From an uncultured Algibacter sp. (lineage in GTDB: Bacteria; Bacteroidota; Bacteroidia; Flavobacteriales; Flavobacteriaceae): a DNA stretch of 64,000 nt. This document shows positions 56,181 through 64,000 of the stretch, one piece after another; the first letter of the stretch is position 1; each line of letters begins with the position of its first letter. Where the stretch lies: the NCBI RefSeq assembly GCF_947495925.1, contig NZ_CANMAU010000005.1, positions 310,001-374,000 of the forward strand, given 5' to 3'. Position numbers and translations under genes: made by a program. The notes under the pieces are model-generated. The model had not been told where the DNA came from. It did not search any database and saw only the letters and a list, made by a program, of their open reading frames with translations.

Positions 56181-57374
56181 TTAAAGGGAAGCTTTAATAG
56201 CCTTAACCATTTTAGCTGCTCTTTCTTTAACTTGTTCTTCAGTCCAAGATAATTTAATTAAACAAGAAATGTTCCTTGCTATGTAAGCATCAGATTGAGG
56301 AAACTCTGCTGAGCTCAGGTAAGATATCCCCTCTTTAACTTCTTTAGTTATTGGAAACAACGACTTCAATTCTTTCAAATGGTCCCATCTTCTAATATAA
56401 TGCCAATTATTATTATAATAGTGAAAACAAGCATCCACACCATCTTCCTTAAAAGCAGCGGATACTTTATTGGCTATATCTAAATCTGGTAAAAAGAAAC
56501 TTATAAAACCATAATTCTCCTCGCCACCTTCTGGAACAGCTCTAAATGTTACTTCAGGAATTTCAGATAAGGCGTCTCTTATAATTCCGAAATTTCTTTT
56601 TTGAATGGCTAAAAACTCAGGTAAACGTTTTGCTTGAGCCAAGCCCACTGCAGCATGCAGTTCTGATATTCTGAAATTATACCCTAAAAACGGATGTGTT
56701 TCTGCCCCTCGATCGCTACCAACATGGTCATGTCCGTGATCTGTATAATGATCTGCATTGGTATAATACGTTTCGTTATTGGTAATTACAGCTCCACCTT
56801 CAGCACTTGTAATCGTTTTTACAAAATCGAAAGAGAAACAACCTAAATCCCCTATACTACCAAGTGGTTTCCCTTTAAAAGTCGCACCAATAGCCTGACA
56901 TGCATCTTCTATTAATAAAAGATTATGGTCTTTACAAATAGATTGTAATTCACCCATTCTCGCCATACTTCCACACATTTGGACCACCATAACTGCTTTG
57001 GTTTTTGGTGTTATAGCAGTTTCAACAGCTTTTGGATCAAGCCCTAAAGTATCATCGATATCAACCAAAATAGGTATAGCTCCCAATAACATTATAGACT
57101 CAAAACTTGCTACAAATGTAAAAGTTGGCATAATAACTTCGTCTCCTGCTCCTACTCCTGCAGCAGCCAAAGCTACTGTTACGGCAGCGGTACCATTTGA
57201 AACAAGCTGAACATGTTTAGACTTAAGCTGATTTCCTAATTCAGCTTCCAATTCCTTCGCCTTCCAGTGGCCGTTACGCATGCCATCAAAGCCATAGCGC
57301 ATAAAAACCCCATTGTCTAATACATCGTTTACTTCTTTTCTTTCTAAATCTCCAATTAATTCAAATCCTGGCAT
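56181..57374 (-). CDS. DegT/DnrJ/EryC1/StrS-family aminotransferase
   Basis: 397 residues, a PLP-dependent sugar aminotransferase fold. Landmarks: HVQLVSNGTAAVTVALAAAG, DEVIMPTFTFVASFESIML, LLIEDACQAIGATFKGK (PLP-binding Asp) and LGCFSFDFVKTITSAEGGAV, where Lys binds PLP. HPFLGYNFRISELHAAVGLA closes the core. Usual products are amino sugars of surface glycans, but no glycan gene cluster lies beside it. Substrate unknown. Confidence 0.88.
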   Translation of the reverse strand: MPGFELIGDLERKEVNDVLDNGVFMRYGFDGMRNGHWKAKELEAELGNQLKSKHVQLVSNGTAAVTVALAAAGVGAGDEVIMPTFTFVASFESIMLLGAIPILVDIDDTLGLDPKAVETAITPKTKAVMVVQMCGSMARMGELQSICKDHNLLLIEDACQAIGATFKGKPLGSIGDLGCFSFDFVKTITSAEGGAVITNNETYYTNADHYTDHGHDHVGSDRGAETHPFLGYNFRISELHAAVGLAQAKRLPEFLAIQKRNFGIIRDALSEIPEVTFRAVPEGGEENYGFISFFLPDLDIANKVSAAFKEDGVDACFHYYNNNWHYIRRWDHLKELKSLFPITKEVKEGISYLSSAEFPQSDAYIARNISCLIKLSWTEEQVKERAAKMVKAIKASL

Positions 57375-57506
57375 AGTTTTAATATTTTATTATATGTTGA
57401 ATCGTGGTTTTAACGATAAGGTTGAGGCATGAGTTAAATCTCTATATTAAGAGCAAATGCCATTGAGCCCAACCCGAAGGTGACGCTCAATTTATTAATT
57501 TTATTT

Positions 57507-58136
57507 TTAAAATTCAATTATAGCTTCTTCTATAGGTTTTCTTACCTTTTTCAAGTCGGCAAACATGTCATCCTGAGCTCTATAACCAATAGGTAAAAGC
57601 AATACAGACTTTAAACCTTTTTCGTCTAAACTAAGAATCTCATCGTACTTGACAGGCACAAACCCCTCCATGGGACAAGAATCAATACCTTCTAAAGCAC
57701 AGACGGTCATTAAATTACCCAAAGCGATGTAAGCCTGATTGGTGGACCATTGCTGACGCTTTGTAAGTGACATACCTGCCATCATTTTAATCAAATCTTC
57801 TTTATAAGGATCTAATATTTCATTAGACGTTTTTCTTATATCCTGAATATTATTATAATACGCTTCCACATCTTCTTTAAGAACATCATTTTGAATACAT
57901 ATTACCAACAGATGCGATGCCTCTAACACTTGTTTTTGAAAATAAGAATGTTCGACTAGATCTTCTCTTAATTTAGTGTTTTCAATGACCAAAAGCTTAA
58001 TGGTTTGTAACCCAAAAGAAGTTGCTGTTAAATTAAATGCCTGTTTTACAACATTTAACTTAGCCTTTGATAGCTTTTTTGTGGCATCAAATTTTTTTGT
58101 TGCATAGCGCCATTTAAGCTGTTTTATGGTATCCAT
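57507..58136 (-). CDS. Nitroreductase-family NAD(P)H-dependent oxidoreductase
   Basis: About 209 residues from ATG 58136 (MDTIKQLKWRYATKKFDATK), the usual N-terminus of the family; an upstream ATG adds a short non-conserved leader. Motifs include TATSFGLQTIKLLVIEN (FMN phosphate region), WSTNQAYIALGNLMTVCALE and DSCPMEGFVPVKYDEIL. It uses FMN to reduce nitro compounds, quinones or similar acceptors; physiological substrate unknown. Confidence 0.9.
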   Translation of the reverse strand: MDTIKQLKWRYATKKFDATKKLSKAKLNVVKQAFNLTATSFGLQTIKLLVIENTKLREDLVEHSYFQKQVLEASHLLVICIQNDVLKEDVEAYYNNIQDIRKTSNEILDPYKEDLIKMMAGMSLTKRQQWSTNQAYIALGNLMTVCALEGIDSCPMEGFVPVKYDEILSLDEKGLKSVLLLPIGYRAQDDMFADLKKVRKPIEEAIIEF

Positions 58137-58255
58137 TTTAGAAATAAAATTTGACTGCAAAAATAAGGGATGTAAACTTCTTTTTCAGCACAATGCAAAA
58201 AAAATAAATATACTTTGATTGAAGCAAAAATTTATTCTAAAAAAGTGAAGTTTTA

Positions 58256-58287
58256 TTTGAAAGAATTAAAAAAGCGTTCTATATTTG
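58256..58287 (+). promoter_or_regulatory. Promoter of the tRNA-Ser gene
   Basis: TTTG (58256-58259), 20-nt spacer, TATATTTG (58280-58287): a good match to the Bacteroidetes -33/-7 promoter. The tRNA starts at 58326, about 30 bp after the expected transcription start. Confidence 0.75.
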
Positions 58288-58325
58288 CACCCGCATTCAG
58301 GCAAATAGCTTGATTAGGCACTCAA

Positions 58326-58410
58326 GGAGAAATGGCAGAGTGGTCGAATGCGGCAGTCTTGAAAACTGTTGAGGGTCACACCTCCGGGGGTTCGAATCCC
58401 TCTTTCTCCG
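58326..58410 (+). tRNA. tRNA-Ser (anticodon TGA)
   Basis: An 85-nt class II tRNA with a long variable arm. The acceptor stem GGAGAAA pairs with TTTCTCC and the discriminator base is G at 58410. The anticodon loop is CTTGAAA with anticodon TGA, reading UCA/UCG-type serine codons. The T loop GTTCGAATC is canonical. No CCA is encoded. The 3' end is the probable integration site of the mobile element that follows. Confidence 0.95.
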
Positions 58411-58433
58411 CTAAGAATTTACTAAATTCTACC

Positions 58434-58468
58434 AAAAGCCGATAAACACTACGTTTATCGGCTTTTTT
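58434..58468 (+). terminator. Terminator after tRNA-Ser
   Basis: AAAAGCCGATAAAC (58434-58447) and GTTTATCGGCTTTT (58453-58466) form a strong hairpin with loop ACTAC, then TTTTTT. Confidence 0.85.
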
Positions 58469-58520
58469 AATTTTATTAATTGCCAAATAATAGCAAAAAT
58501 CATCAAAGAAAAGGGGGCTA

Positions 58521-58560
58521 ATTCGGGGTCACTTCACCTCATCTCCAACTGACCCCGAAT
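58521..58560. repeat. Perfect 10-bp inverted repeat ahead of the integrase gene
   Basis: ATTCGGGGTC (58521-58530) and GACCCCGAAT (58551-58560) are perfect inverted copies separated by 20 bp. GC-rich against the AT-rich background. It could be a recombinase or excisionase binding site, or an RNA hairpin in the integrase leader. Confidence 0.6.
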
Positions 58561-58651
58561 AAACCCAAAGCATCTGTAAATAAAGGAGTTACAATCACTT
58601 TGCTTTATTTTATTTTTTGTAATTTCAAAGTAAAATATATAACTGACTCCT

Positions 58652-59875
58652 ATGAATAATTCATTTTCTCTACTTTTTTATATAAAAAAGTGCAAAGCAG
58701 ACTATAATGGCAAAGCAAATATCTACCTTAGAATAACTCTAAATGGTCAACGAGCCGAATTAAGTATTAGGCGTAAAGTATTAGTTGATAAATGGAATTC
58801 TGATATGAATATGGCTCGTGGCAGTTCTGATGAGTCTCATGGCATTAATAGATATATCAATACGATTAAAAATAGGATATATACTATTGAACAACAATTT
58901 GTATCTGAAGGTAAACCTGTTACTGCAATCTCACTTAGAGATTCTTATTTAGGTAAAGATTCTGATAAGCGAATGCTATTAGATATTTTTGAAGACCACA
59001 ACAAAAAAGTCAATAAACTTGTTGGTAGTGACTTTGCCGCAGGAACAGCGGAACGCTATAGAACTGCAAAAAAACATGTATCTGAATATATTCAAAAAGA
59101 ATACGGAGCTAAAGATATTTTAGTCAAAGATGTTAACCATAAATTTATAACTGGTTTTGAATATTATTTAAAAACAGAACGAAATTGCAGCCACAATACT
59201 GCTATTAAATACATTACTAATTTTAAAAAGATAATTCGTATCGCCTTTGCCAATGATTGGATTGATAAAGACCCTTTTCTTCATTGGAAAGCAAAACTTA
59301 AGACTGTAGATAGAGGATTTTTGACCAAAGAAGAAATTCAAAAAATGGTCGAAAAGGAATTACATACAGAACGTTTAGACCAGGTAAAAGACATTTTTAT
59401 TTTTTGCTGCTTTACAGGATTGGCTTATGCTGATGTAAAGAAACTTTCTAAAGACGATATCGTTATTGGTATTGATGGCGCCAAATGGATTAAAATTAAA
59501 AGAACTAAAACTGATACACGTAGTAACATTCCAATACTTCCAACTGCTGAAGCTTTAATTGAAAAATACGCTAATCAGTCTAATTTGTTAACTGAAAATA
59601 GATTACTACCCGTTTTGAGTAATCAAAAGATGAATTCCTATTTAAAAGAGATTGCAGATTTGTGCGAAATCAATAAGAATTTAACGTTTCATTTAGCACG
59701 CCATACATTTGCTACTACTGTTACCCTTACGAATGGCGTACCTATTGAATCTGTTAGTAAAATGCTTGGTCACAAATCTTTGAGAACTACACAACATTAT
59801 GCTAAAATATTGGATATGAAAGTCAGTGATGATATGAAAGTCTTACGAAGCAAACTTGCCACAATAAAGATTTAG
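58652..59875 (+). CDS. Tyrosine recombinase (integrase) of the element
   Basis: 407 residues. An N-terminal SAM-like arm/core-binding region (YIKKCKADYNGKANIYLRIT, then FEDHNKKVNKLVGSDFAAGT) is followed by the catalytic domain. The conserved residues seen are Lys in the beta-hairpin (IKRTKTDTRSNIP), HLARHTF for His-x-x-Arg, LGHKSLRTTQHYAKI for the second His and the nucleophile Tyr. The first catalytic Arg is not at its usual place (CCFTGLAYADVKKL), as in the CTnDOT integrase branch. The gene lies 241 bp from tRNA-Ser and reads away from it. Confidence 0.92.
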   Translation: MNNSFSLLFYIKKCKADYNGKANIYLRITLNGQRAELSIRRKVLVDKWNSDMNMARGSSDESHGINRYINTIKNRIYTIEQQFVSEGKPVTAISLRDSYLGKDSDKRMLLDIFEDHNKKVNKLVGSDFAAGTAERYRTAKKHVSEYIQKEYGAKDILVKDVNHKFITGFEYYLKTERNCSHNTAIKYITNFKKIIRIAFANDWIDKDPFLHWKAKLKTVDRGFLTKEEIQKMVEKELHTERLDQVKDIFIFCCFTGLAYADVKKLSKDDIVIGIDGAKWIKIKRTKTDTRSNIPILPTAEALIEKYANQSNLLTENRLLPVLSNQKMNSYLKEIADLCEINKNLTFHLARHTFATTVTLTNGVPIESVSKMLGHKSLRTTQHYAKILDMKVSDDMKVLRSKLATIKI

Positions 59876-59880
59876 CGAAG

Positions 59881-60666
59881 TTATTTAGCTTTTAGAATAA
59901 CTTTCCTACCTCCTTTCAATTCTTGTAATTCAATCATCAGTTTTTCATTATCTCCCAATACAAACTTGGGCATTACATACACAAACCTTTGTGATTGTCC
60001 TACTTTGATAATGTTAGGCATTTCATGATGATACTCAGCTTGAATCAATAGTTTTTGATAAGAAGCTTTACGTTTCTTATTGCCATTAACTGTATATATG
60101 TTCAAATAGTCTATTTCAAAATCAATTTCAGATTTGTTTTTGATTTCCAATACCAGATAAACTTCAGAAGGATTATAAACCATCTTTTGCAGCCGCAATT
60201 TGATGCCTCTTTTTCTCTTGGTTGCAATAGAACCAGAATTTAATTTCAATAAATGATTACTGAATTTTTTGAAATAATCTATCCTACCAGATGGCTGAAG
60301 TATTGGTTCCTGTTTTAAAATTACTGGTTGTTCTCTTCCGATACTTTCCTTAGATGTAATAAAGTAATTCAACCTTGGTAGCTGTTCTTTATACTTCAAA
60401 ATATAGGAATAGACTTGACCATTTTTTGTTACGGTAAGTAAGTTGCTCTCGGTTCCTGGAGTGGCTTGCAACAAACCAAAATATTGTTCTTTTTCTCTGT
60501 TGTAGGTAAACACAAAGTTGGGTGTTCCTGTAATGCCCTGACGGATAGGTTCAGGGAAAAATAGAGCTACATTCTTTTTATCGTTGGCATAGATAGTATC
60601 CAACGATTGTTGAGCAACTATATGGTTTGCAAATAATGCTATTGCGATTAGAATTATGGTTTTCAT
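59881..60666 (-). CDS. traN: Conjugative transposon protein TraN (DUF4138)
   Basis: 261 residues: signal peptide MKTIILIAIALFANHIVAQ and a beta-rich periplasmic body (TIYANDKKNVALFFPEPIRQ, LYLVLEIKNKSEIDFEIDYL-like strands). It belongs to the VirB9-like TraN/DUF4138 family of Bacteroidetes conjugation systems. It overlaps traM by 4 bp (ATGA), and its stop is 5 bp from the convergent integrase stop. Confidence 0.85.
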   Translation of the reverse strand: MKTIILIAIALFANHIVAQQSLDTIYANDKKNVALFFPEPIRQGITGTPNFVFTYNREKEQYFGLLQATPGTESNLLTVTKNGQVYSYILKYKEQLPRLNYFITSKESIGREQPVILKQEPILQPSGRIDYFKKFSNHLLKLNSGSIATKRKRGIKLRLQKMVYNPSEVYLVLEIKNKSEIDFEIDYLNIYTVNGNKKRKASYQKLLIQAEYHHEMPNIIKVGQSQRFVYVMPKFVLGDNEKLMIELQELKGGRKVILKAK

Positions 60667-61592
60667 AGGATAGGTTTTAAAATGAGTTGGTAATTATCGG
60701 TTACTGTAACTTTTACGCTGCGGTTATTTCTTTGGAATATCCTTTTGATTCCACTTACTTGTGGCACACCAACAATATTGATATCATCCACAATATCTCC
60801 GACTACTTCCTGTCTAGCTTCAGCTCTAAAGCTGTTTTCAATGTATATACCCTCACTTCCGTCCTGAAGGTCAAAAGCATTTAGTTCAACAGGTTTGTGA
60901 TTGATGTTTTCAATTTCTATAATGGTTCGATTCGGTTTAAAACTCACAAAACCATAAATGGGCGTATTTCTTAGGACAGTCTTTCCATTGATAAGTGCAT
61001 CTTTTGTCAAATGCATTTGCAAACGATAATTGTTCCGTACGATTTGTGTACCATCTACTCGCACATAAATGAAGGCGTCAGTATTCTGAGCTATTAGGTT
61101 TTCATTCTGTAACGGATTTGAAGCAAAAAACAGTTGATGCTCCAACCCTAATTCTTTAGAAGTGATGTTTTCCTCTTTCATAGCTATCTCGGAAACAGAA
61201 TCTTTTTGAAGTGGCTTTAGCCCAATCTTGACCTTAGATTTTCTAAAACTTCTATCGGAATAACTGATATGCCCGTCATTATAAATACTGTCGATGATAC
61301 GTTGCTTTTTATATTCCATATAATCGGGATTGAAGTATCCCTTATCATCTATCATATGGTCTGGATAAATTGATGGTGCGGTCGTTTCCCGTTCTTCCTT
61401 CAGGTCATCCAGAGCTTCTAATTTGGAATCATACTCCTTTTGCTCATCTCCCAATTCTGGAACGGGAATCTGATTGTTTTCAATCGTTGGTTCTTCTTCA
61501 TCTCCCAATACAATTACAGCGTATGAGCCAATGAACAGCACTACACATAAAATGACAGTAGCGAACACGGTTTTATTCTTTTCAATTTTCAT
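60663..61592 (-). CDS. traM: Conjugative transposon protein TraM
   Basis: 309 residues with one N-terminal membrane helix (TVFATVILCVVLFIGSYAVI), an acidic linker and a C-terminal domain (INGKTVLRNTPIYGFVSFKP, RAEARQEVVGDIVDDINIVG) typical of the VirB10-like TraM family. Part of the channel that spans the periplasm. It overlaps traK by 11 bp and traN by 4 bp. Confidence 0.88.
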   Translation of the reverse strand: MKIEKNKTVFATVILCVVLFIGSYAVIVLGDEEEPTIENNQIPVPELGDEQKEYDSKLEALDDLKEERETTAPSIYPDHMIDDKGYFNPDYMEYKKQRIIDSIYNDGHISYSDRSFRKSKVKIGLKPLQKDSVSEIAMKEENITSKELGLEHQLFFASNPLQNENLIAQNTDAFIYVRVDGTQIVRNNYRLQMHLTKDALINGKTVLRNTPIYGFVSFKPNRTIIEIENINHKPVELNAFDLQDGSEGIYIENSFRAEARQEVVGDIVDDINIVGVPQVSGIKRIFQRNNRSVKVTVTDNYQLILKPIL

Positions 61593-62199
61593 AATCTTCT
61601 AGCTTTTTCAGTTTGTTTTCAAAAAAGTTGGTTATCAATAATCCGTGGGTATTGTTGGGAAAGTTTCTATCCACATGGATAATGTTTCCAGATGTAGTGA
61701 GCTTATAAACGTCAATTATTGCCCCTCGATTAATTTCAAAAATGACAGTGGTTTCAAATCGATAGGTTTTTTTTTGAATGTCGATTTTTGATTCAATTTT
61801 CAACACCTTTTGTACCAAAGAATATTGTAACAATCGGTTGTAAACTCCATCTGATTTTTTCTGTCTGTACAGTGCATCCACAGAACTATTTCCCAGCCAT
61901 AAAGCTTTCTCCAGATTCTTTTCATAATTGCTCGCATCTATGTGGTAGAAATAGGTATGGAACTGTTCTAAATGTGATAATACTTCTACTTCTAAATTTT
62001 CATTTTGCTGTACCATTTTAAGGGGAATGACACTTCCATCCGAATTGACCACAAAAGCATTGTTAATGGATTCTTTATGAAGCTTTATAACCATGGCTAG
62101 TGAAACAATACAGGTTAAAACTCCTCCTATAATGACTGCTAAAACAATGAATCGGTTCAAGCGGAGTACGTTGTAAATATTTTGATATGGTGTTTTCAT
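61582..62199 (-). CDS. traK: Conjugative transposon protein TraK
   Basis: 205 residues with an N-terminal helix (FIVLAVIIGGVLTCIVSLAM) and a periplasmic VirB8-like domain (YFYHIDASNYEKNLEKALWL, GNIIHVDRNFPNNTHGLLIT). The family is the inner-membrane assembly factor of the type IV secretion channel. No traL gene is present between it and traM. Confidence 0.88.
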   Translation of the reverse strand: MKTPYQNIYNVLRLNRFIVLAVIIGGVLTCIVSLAMVIKLHKESINNAFVVNSDGSVIPLKMVQQNENLEVEVLSHLEQFHTYFYHIDASNYEKNLEKALWLGNSSVDALYRQKKSDGVYNRLLQYSLVQKVLKIESKIDIQKKTYRFETTVIFEINRGAIIDVYKLTTSGNIIHVDRNFPNNTHGLLITNFFENKLKKLEDYEN

Positions 62200-62205
62200 A
62201 ATTAA

Positions 62206-63045
62206 TTAGGCGGTGAAAAGTTTAAAGACAAATGATGTTGCCCTACGATAGAGTTTGAATTTGAGCAGAACGATAAATCCAATAGAACCAAATTGAAGTA
62301 AAGGCGCAAAAAATGTACTACCCCAATCTGTTCCAAAAAGGGTGTTCCAAAAGTTGGTATTGATTTCCGTATACAGATTGTTTACACATACGTTGACCAA
62401 GAAAAAAGCAGGTACTAGCATATAGACTCCTGCATAGAGTTTAAAGAAGTTGTATGCCAACGAACGGAACTTTTCAAAAACGGCAAGACTAATGACCAAC
62501 GGGAAAAACGCTTGCATTATCCCAAGTAAAAAGTAGCGTTCTGCTAGAAATAACGGATAAATAAACAAATCCAATAACCAAAGAAAGATGCCTATTATAA
62601 AAGCCAGCATTTTTAATCCATACAATGGCGTTACTAATGCTTCGTACAACATGGCCATTGCTTTTTTGGCGGCTTCCAATGCGCCCACATCCTGTTCCAA
62701 ATCGATATCTTGAATCTGTAAAGGGAGGAGCGCAGGAGCCGTGTCTCGGTATTGGGTCTCAATGGCCACAAGAATGGTATCAAAAACATCCAATACCTGT
62801 GTAGAAAAGATGACCAAAATGACGACTGCAAAATTCTTTGCCAATTCTGCTGGAGTTAATCCCCAGGTATATCCCTCATTATTAGCTACACCTTCATTGT
62901 ATTTTTTTAAAATATTGATGAGAAAGAAGAGGATAGCCAGTGTCTTCATTCCAGTAATGGTGTACTGTGAAAAGTCACTGTTTTTGATGGTGGTAAACAC
63001 TGCATCAACATATTCCAATCCTATACCCAAAAAGATACCTGCCAT
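62206..63045 (-). CDS. traJ: Conjugative transposon protein TraJ
   Basis: 279 residues with six or more membrane helices (LAILFFLINILKKYN, MLAFIIGIFLWLLDLFIYPL, GSIGFIVLLKFKLYRRATSF). VirB6/TrbL-like TraJ of Bacteroidetes elements. Its start overlaps the traI stop by one base. Confidence 0.85.
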   Translation of the reverse strand: MAGIFLGIGLEYVDAVFTTIKNSDFSQYTITGMKTLAILFFLINILKKYNEGVANNEGYTWGLTPAELAKNFAVVILVIFSTQVLDVFDTILVAIETQYRDTAPALLPLQIQDIDLEQDVGALEAAKKAMAMLYEALVTPLYGLKMLAFIIGIFLWLLDLFIYPLFLAERYFLLGIMQAFFPLVISLAVFEKFRSLAYNFFKLYAGVYMLVPAFFLVNVCVNNLYTEINTNFWNTLFGTDWGSTFFAPLLQFGSIGFIVLLKFKLYRRATSFVFKLFTA

Positions 63046-63626
63046 TAGTAATTGGTTTCCCTGTTATTGATTTTATCTTGCATTTCTCTAAAGGCAATAA
63101 TCTCACGATAGCGTTTGGTCTTGGCCTCAATTTCAGCCACCATTTCCTTAGATTGTAACTCTATGCCTTTAAGAACTTCTGCACGTTCGGCATCGGTCAT
63201 TTTAAGATTATTACTGGAAAGAATCTGGTCTATATAATCCAATCCTTCCAAGGAGCTTTCAATTATGGAATTAAAGGATTCTGAAACCCTATTGACTTCA
63301 TCTGATTTGATATAGGGCGAGTTCAAAATTCCCCTTAAATCGTTCTGTACCATATCAAATAATTTTTGATTGTTTCTTGCTATATCACGTACTGCTTTTA
63401 ACTGTTTAATCACATTGTTAACCTTCTCGATATTTTCCTTTTGAGTTTTTAGAAACTGTACTGTTTTCAATAATTGAGAGGTCTGTTTTGCCGATTCTAG
63501 CAGGGATTTGGCAAAACTGATAAAGTTCGTATTGTCATACACTGGCATCCCTTGGCAGGCAGCGCCTGCTGGCATTAAAAGGGCAAAGGTTAGGGCTATT
63601 CCTAAGAGTTTGATTTTTAATTTCAT
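63045..63626 (-). CDS. traI: Conjugal transfer protein, TraI/DUF4141-like
   Basis: 193 residues with a signal peptide (MKLKIKLLGIALTFALLMPA) and a mostly helical coiled-coil body (KENIEKVNNVIKQLKAVRDI, KEMVAEIEAKTKRYREIIAF), as in VirB5-like proteins called TraI in CTnDOT-type systems. It is translated with traJ. Confidence 0.75.
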   Translation of the reverse strand: MKLKIKLLGIALTFALLMPAGAACQGMPVYDNTNFISFAKSLLESAKQTSQLLKTVQFLKTQKENIEKVNNVIKQLKAVRDIARNNQKLFDMVQNDLRGILNSPYIKSDEVNRVSESFNSIIESSLEGLDYIDQILSSNNLKMTDAERAEVLKGIELQSKEMVAEIEAKTKRYREIIAFREMQDKINNRETNY

Positions 63627-63644
63627 GGTTATCGTTTTTTAGAT

Positions 63645-64000
63645 TTATAATTGTTTAATGAATGTTTTTATGGCTTCTTCCATATTATCGATGTCATTAT
63701 AAATGGTCATTATGGCCTCATTTTCCTTACCATCTGTGAGGTAAGCGGCATACACTTCTTTGGGCACTTCGAGGCGAAAAATATTGCTCTCCTTTCCAAT
63801 CTTGATGAACATTTCTGTGTACTTTCTATCTCCCGTAAGGTTATTGCGGATAGATTTCAATTGGTTTAAATCATGGTTCGAAAGATTCAATCGTTTTTGA
63901 AGTTCTTCGTACCCTTTCTCGTTCCGAAGACTGTAAATGACCTGTGTATTCTCTAGAATACTGGCCGACGTGGAATTGTTCGGTAATTGATTGATGGATT
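63645..64000 (-). CDS. traG: TraG-family conjugation ATPase (VirB4-like), C-terminal end
   Basis: The frame stays open to the right edge, so the 5' part is missing. The end reads SILENTQVIYSLRNEKGYEE, then FIKIGKESNIFRLEVPKEVY and AAYLTDGKENEAIM. This matches the C-terminal end of Bacteroidetes TraG (VirB4-type ATPase), and traG precedes traI in CTnDOT-like gene order. No Walker motif is in the visible part. Confidence 0.75.
   Translation of the reverse strand, partial: SINQLPNNSTSASILENTQVIYSLRNEKGYEELQKRLNLSNHDLNQLKSIRNNLTGDRKYTEMFIKIGKESNIFRLEVPKEVYAAYLTDGKENEAIMTIYNDIDNMEEAIKTFIKQL

Noticed and set aside
58652-59875. Prophage rather than conjugative element
   Set aside because: No capsid, tail, terminase or lysis genes; the neighbours are tra genes of the CTnDOT type.

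Overview
The window is AT-rich chromosomal DNA from a marine polysaccharide-degrading member of the Bacteroidetes, most likely Flavobacteriaceae. The evidence is: type IX secretion (T9SS) C-terminal sorting domains on three secreted proteins, Bacteroidetes-style promoters (TTTG / TAnnTTTG), alginate- and agar-type carbohydrate enzymes, menaquinone genes, and a CTnDOT-like conjugation module.

Layout. 1-10212: a polysaccharide-use region read mostly on the minus strand. It has the end of a 2-keto-3-deoxygluconate kinase gene, a two-domain PL6 alginate lyase lipoprotein, a secreted sugar isomerase/epimerase-like protein, a T9SS-exported protein with a striking palindromic operator in its promoter, a degraded stretch, a GH117-like anhydrogalactosidase, the housekeeping gene mnmE, and on the plus strand a GH16 agarase/porphyranase-like lipoprotein. 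10270-15794: RNA-binding CvfB-like protein, DUF2853, a compact menaquinone operon (hotdog thioesterase, isochorismate synthase, menD) and a lipoprotein. 16176-22435: PAS protein, PNPOx-like flavoprotein with a truncated paralogue nearby, T9SS protein, nitronate monooxygenase-like enzyme, a periplasmic PepSY-like protein, rRNA methyltransferase and a lipoprotein. 22527-32041: dnaK, serine dehydratase, AraC regulator, SRPBCC protein, NTF2-like protein, panB, an RluA-type pseudouridine synthase and an aldehyde dehydrogenase. 32044-37765: 7TM protein plus histidine kinase, CPBP protein, Lrp regulator divergent from a methionine gamma-lyase-type enzyme, and a membrane metal-dependent hydrolase.

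37863-55727: NhaC antiporter; a sulfatase pseudogene with two in-frame TAG codons and a 2-bp insertion; an oxidative-defence group (peroxiredoxin, thioredoxin, DUF6952, ankyrin protein, catalase-peroxidase KatG, Tpx); envelope and cell-division genes (dgkA, ftsK, LolA-like, LptF/G-like); ribB; and a T9SS repeat protein. 56181-58136: DegT/DnrJ aminotransferase and nitroreductase-family protein.

58326-64000: a tRNA-Ser(UGA) gene followed at once by a tyrosine recombinase and, on the opposite strand, the traN-M-K-J-I-G end of a conjugation module. This is one end of an integrative conjugative element that runs off the right edge.

I did not find a clearly new defence or metabolic system. The most interesting signals are regulatory (the 4614-4677 operator/promoter, twin TATGCATGCATA palindromes, a dnaK upstream palindrome), several decayed gene copies, and the element boundary at tRNA-Ser.
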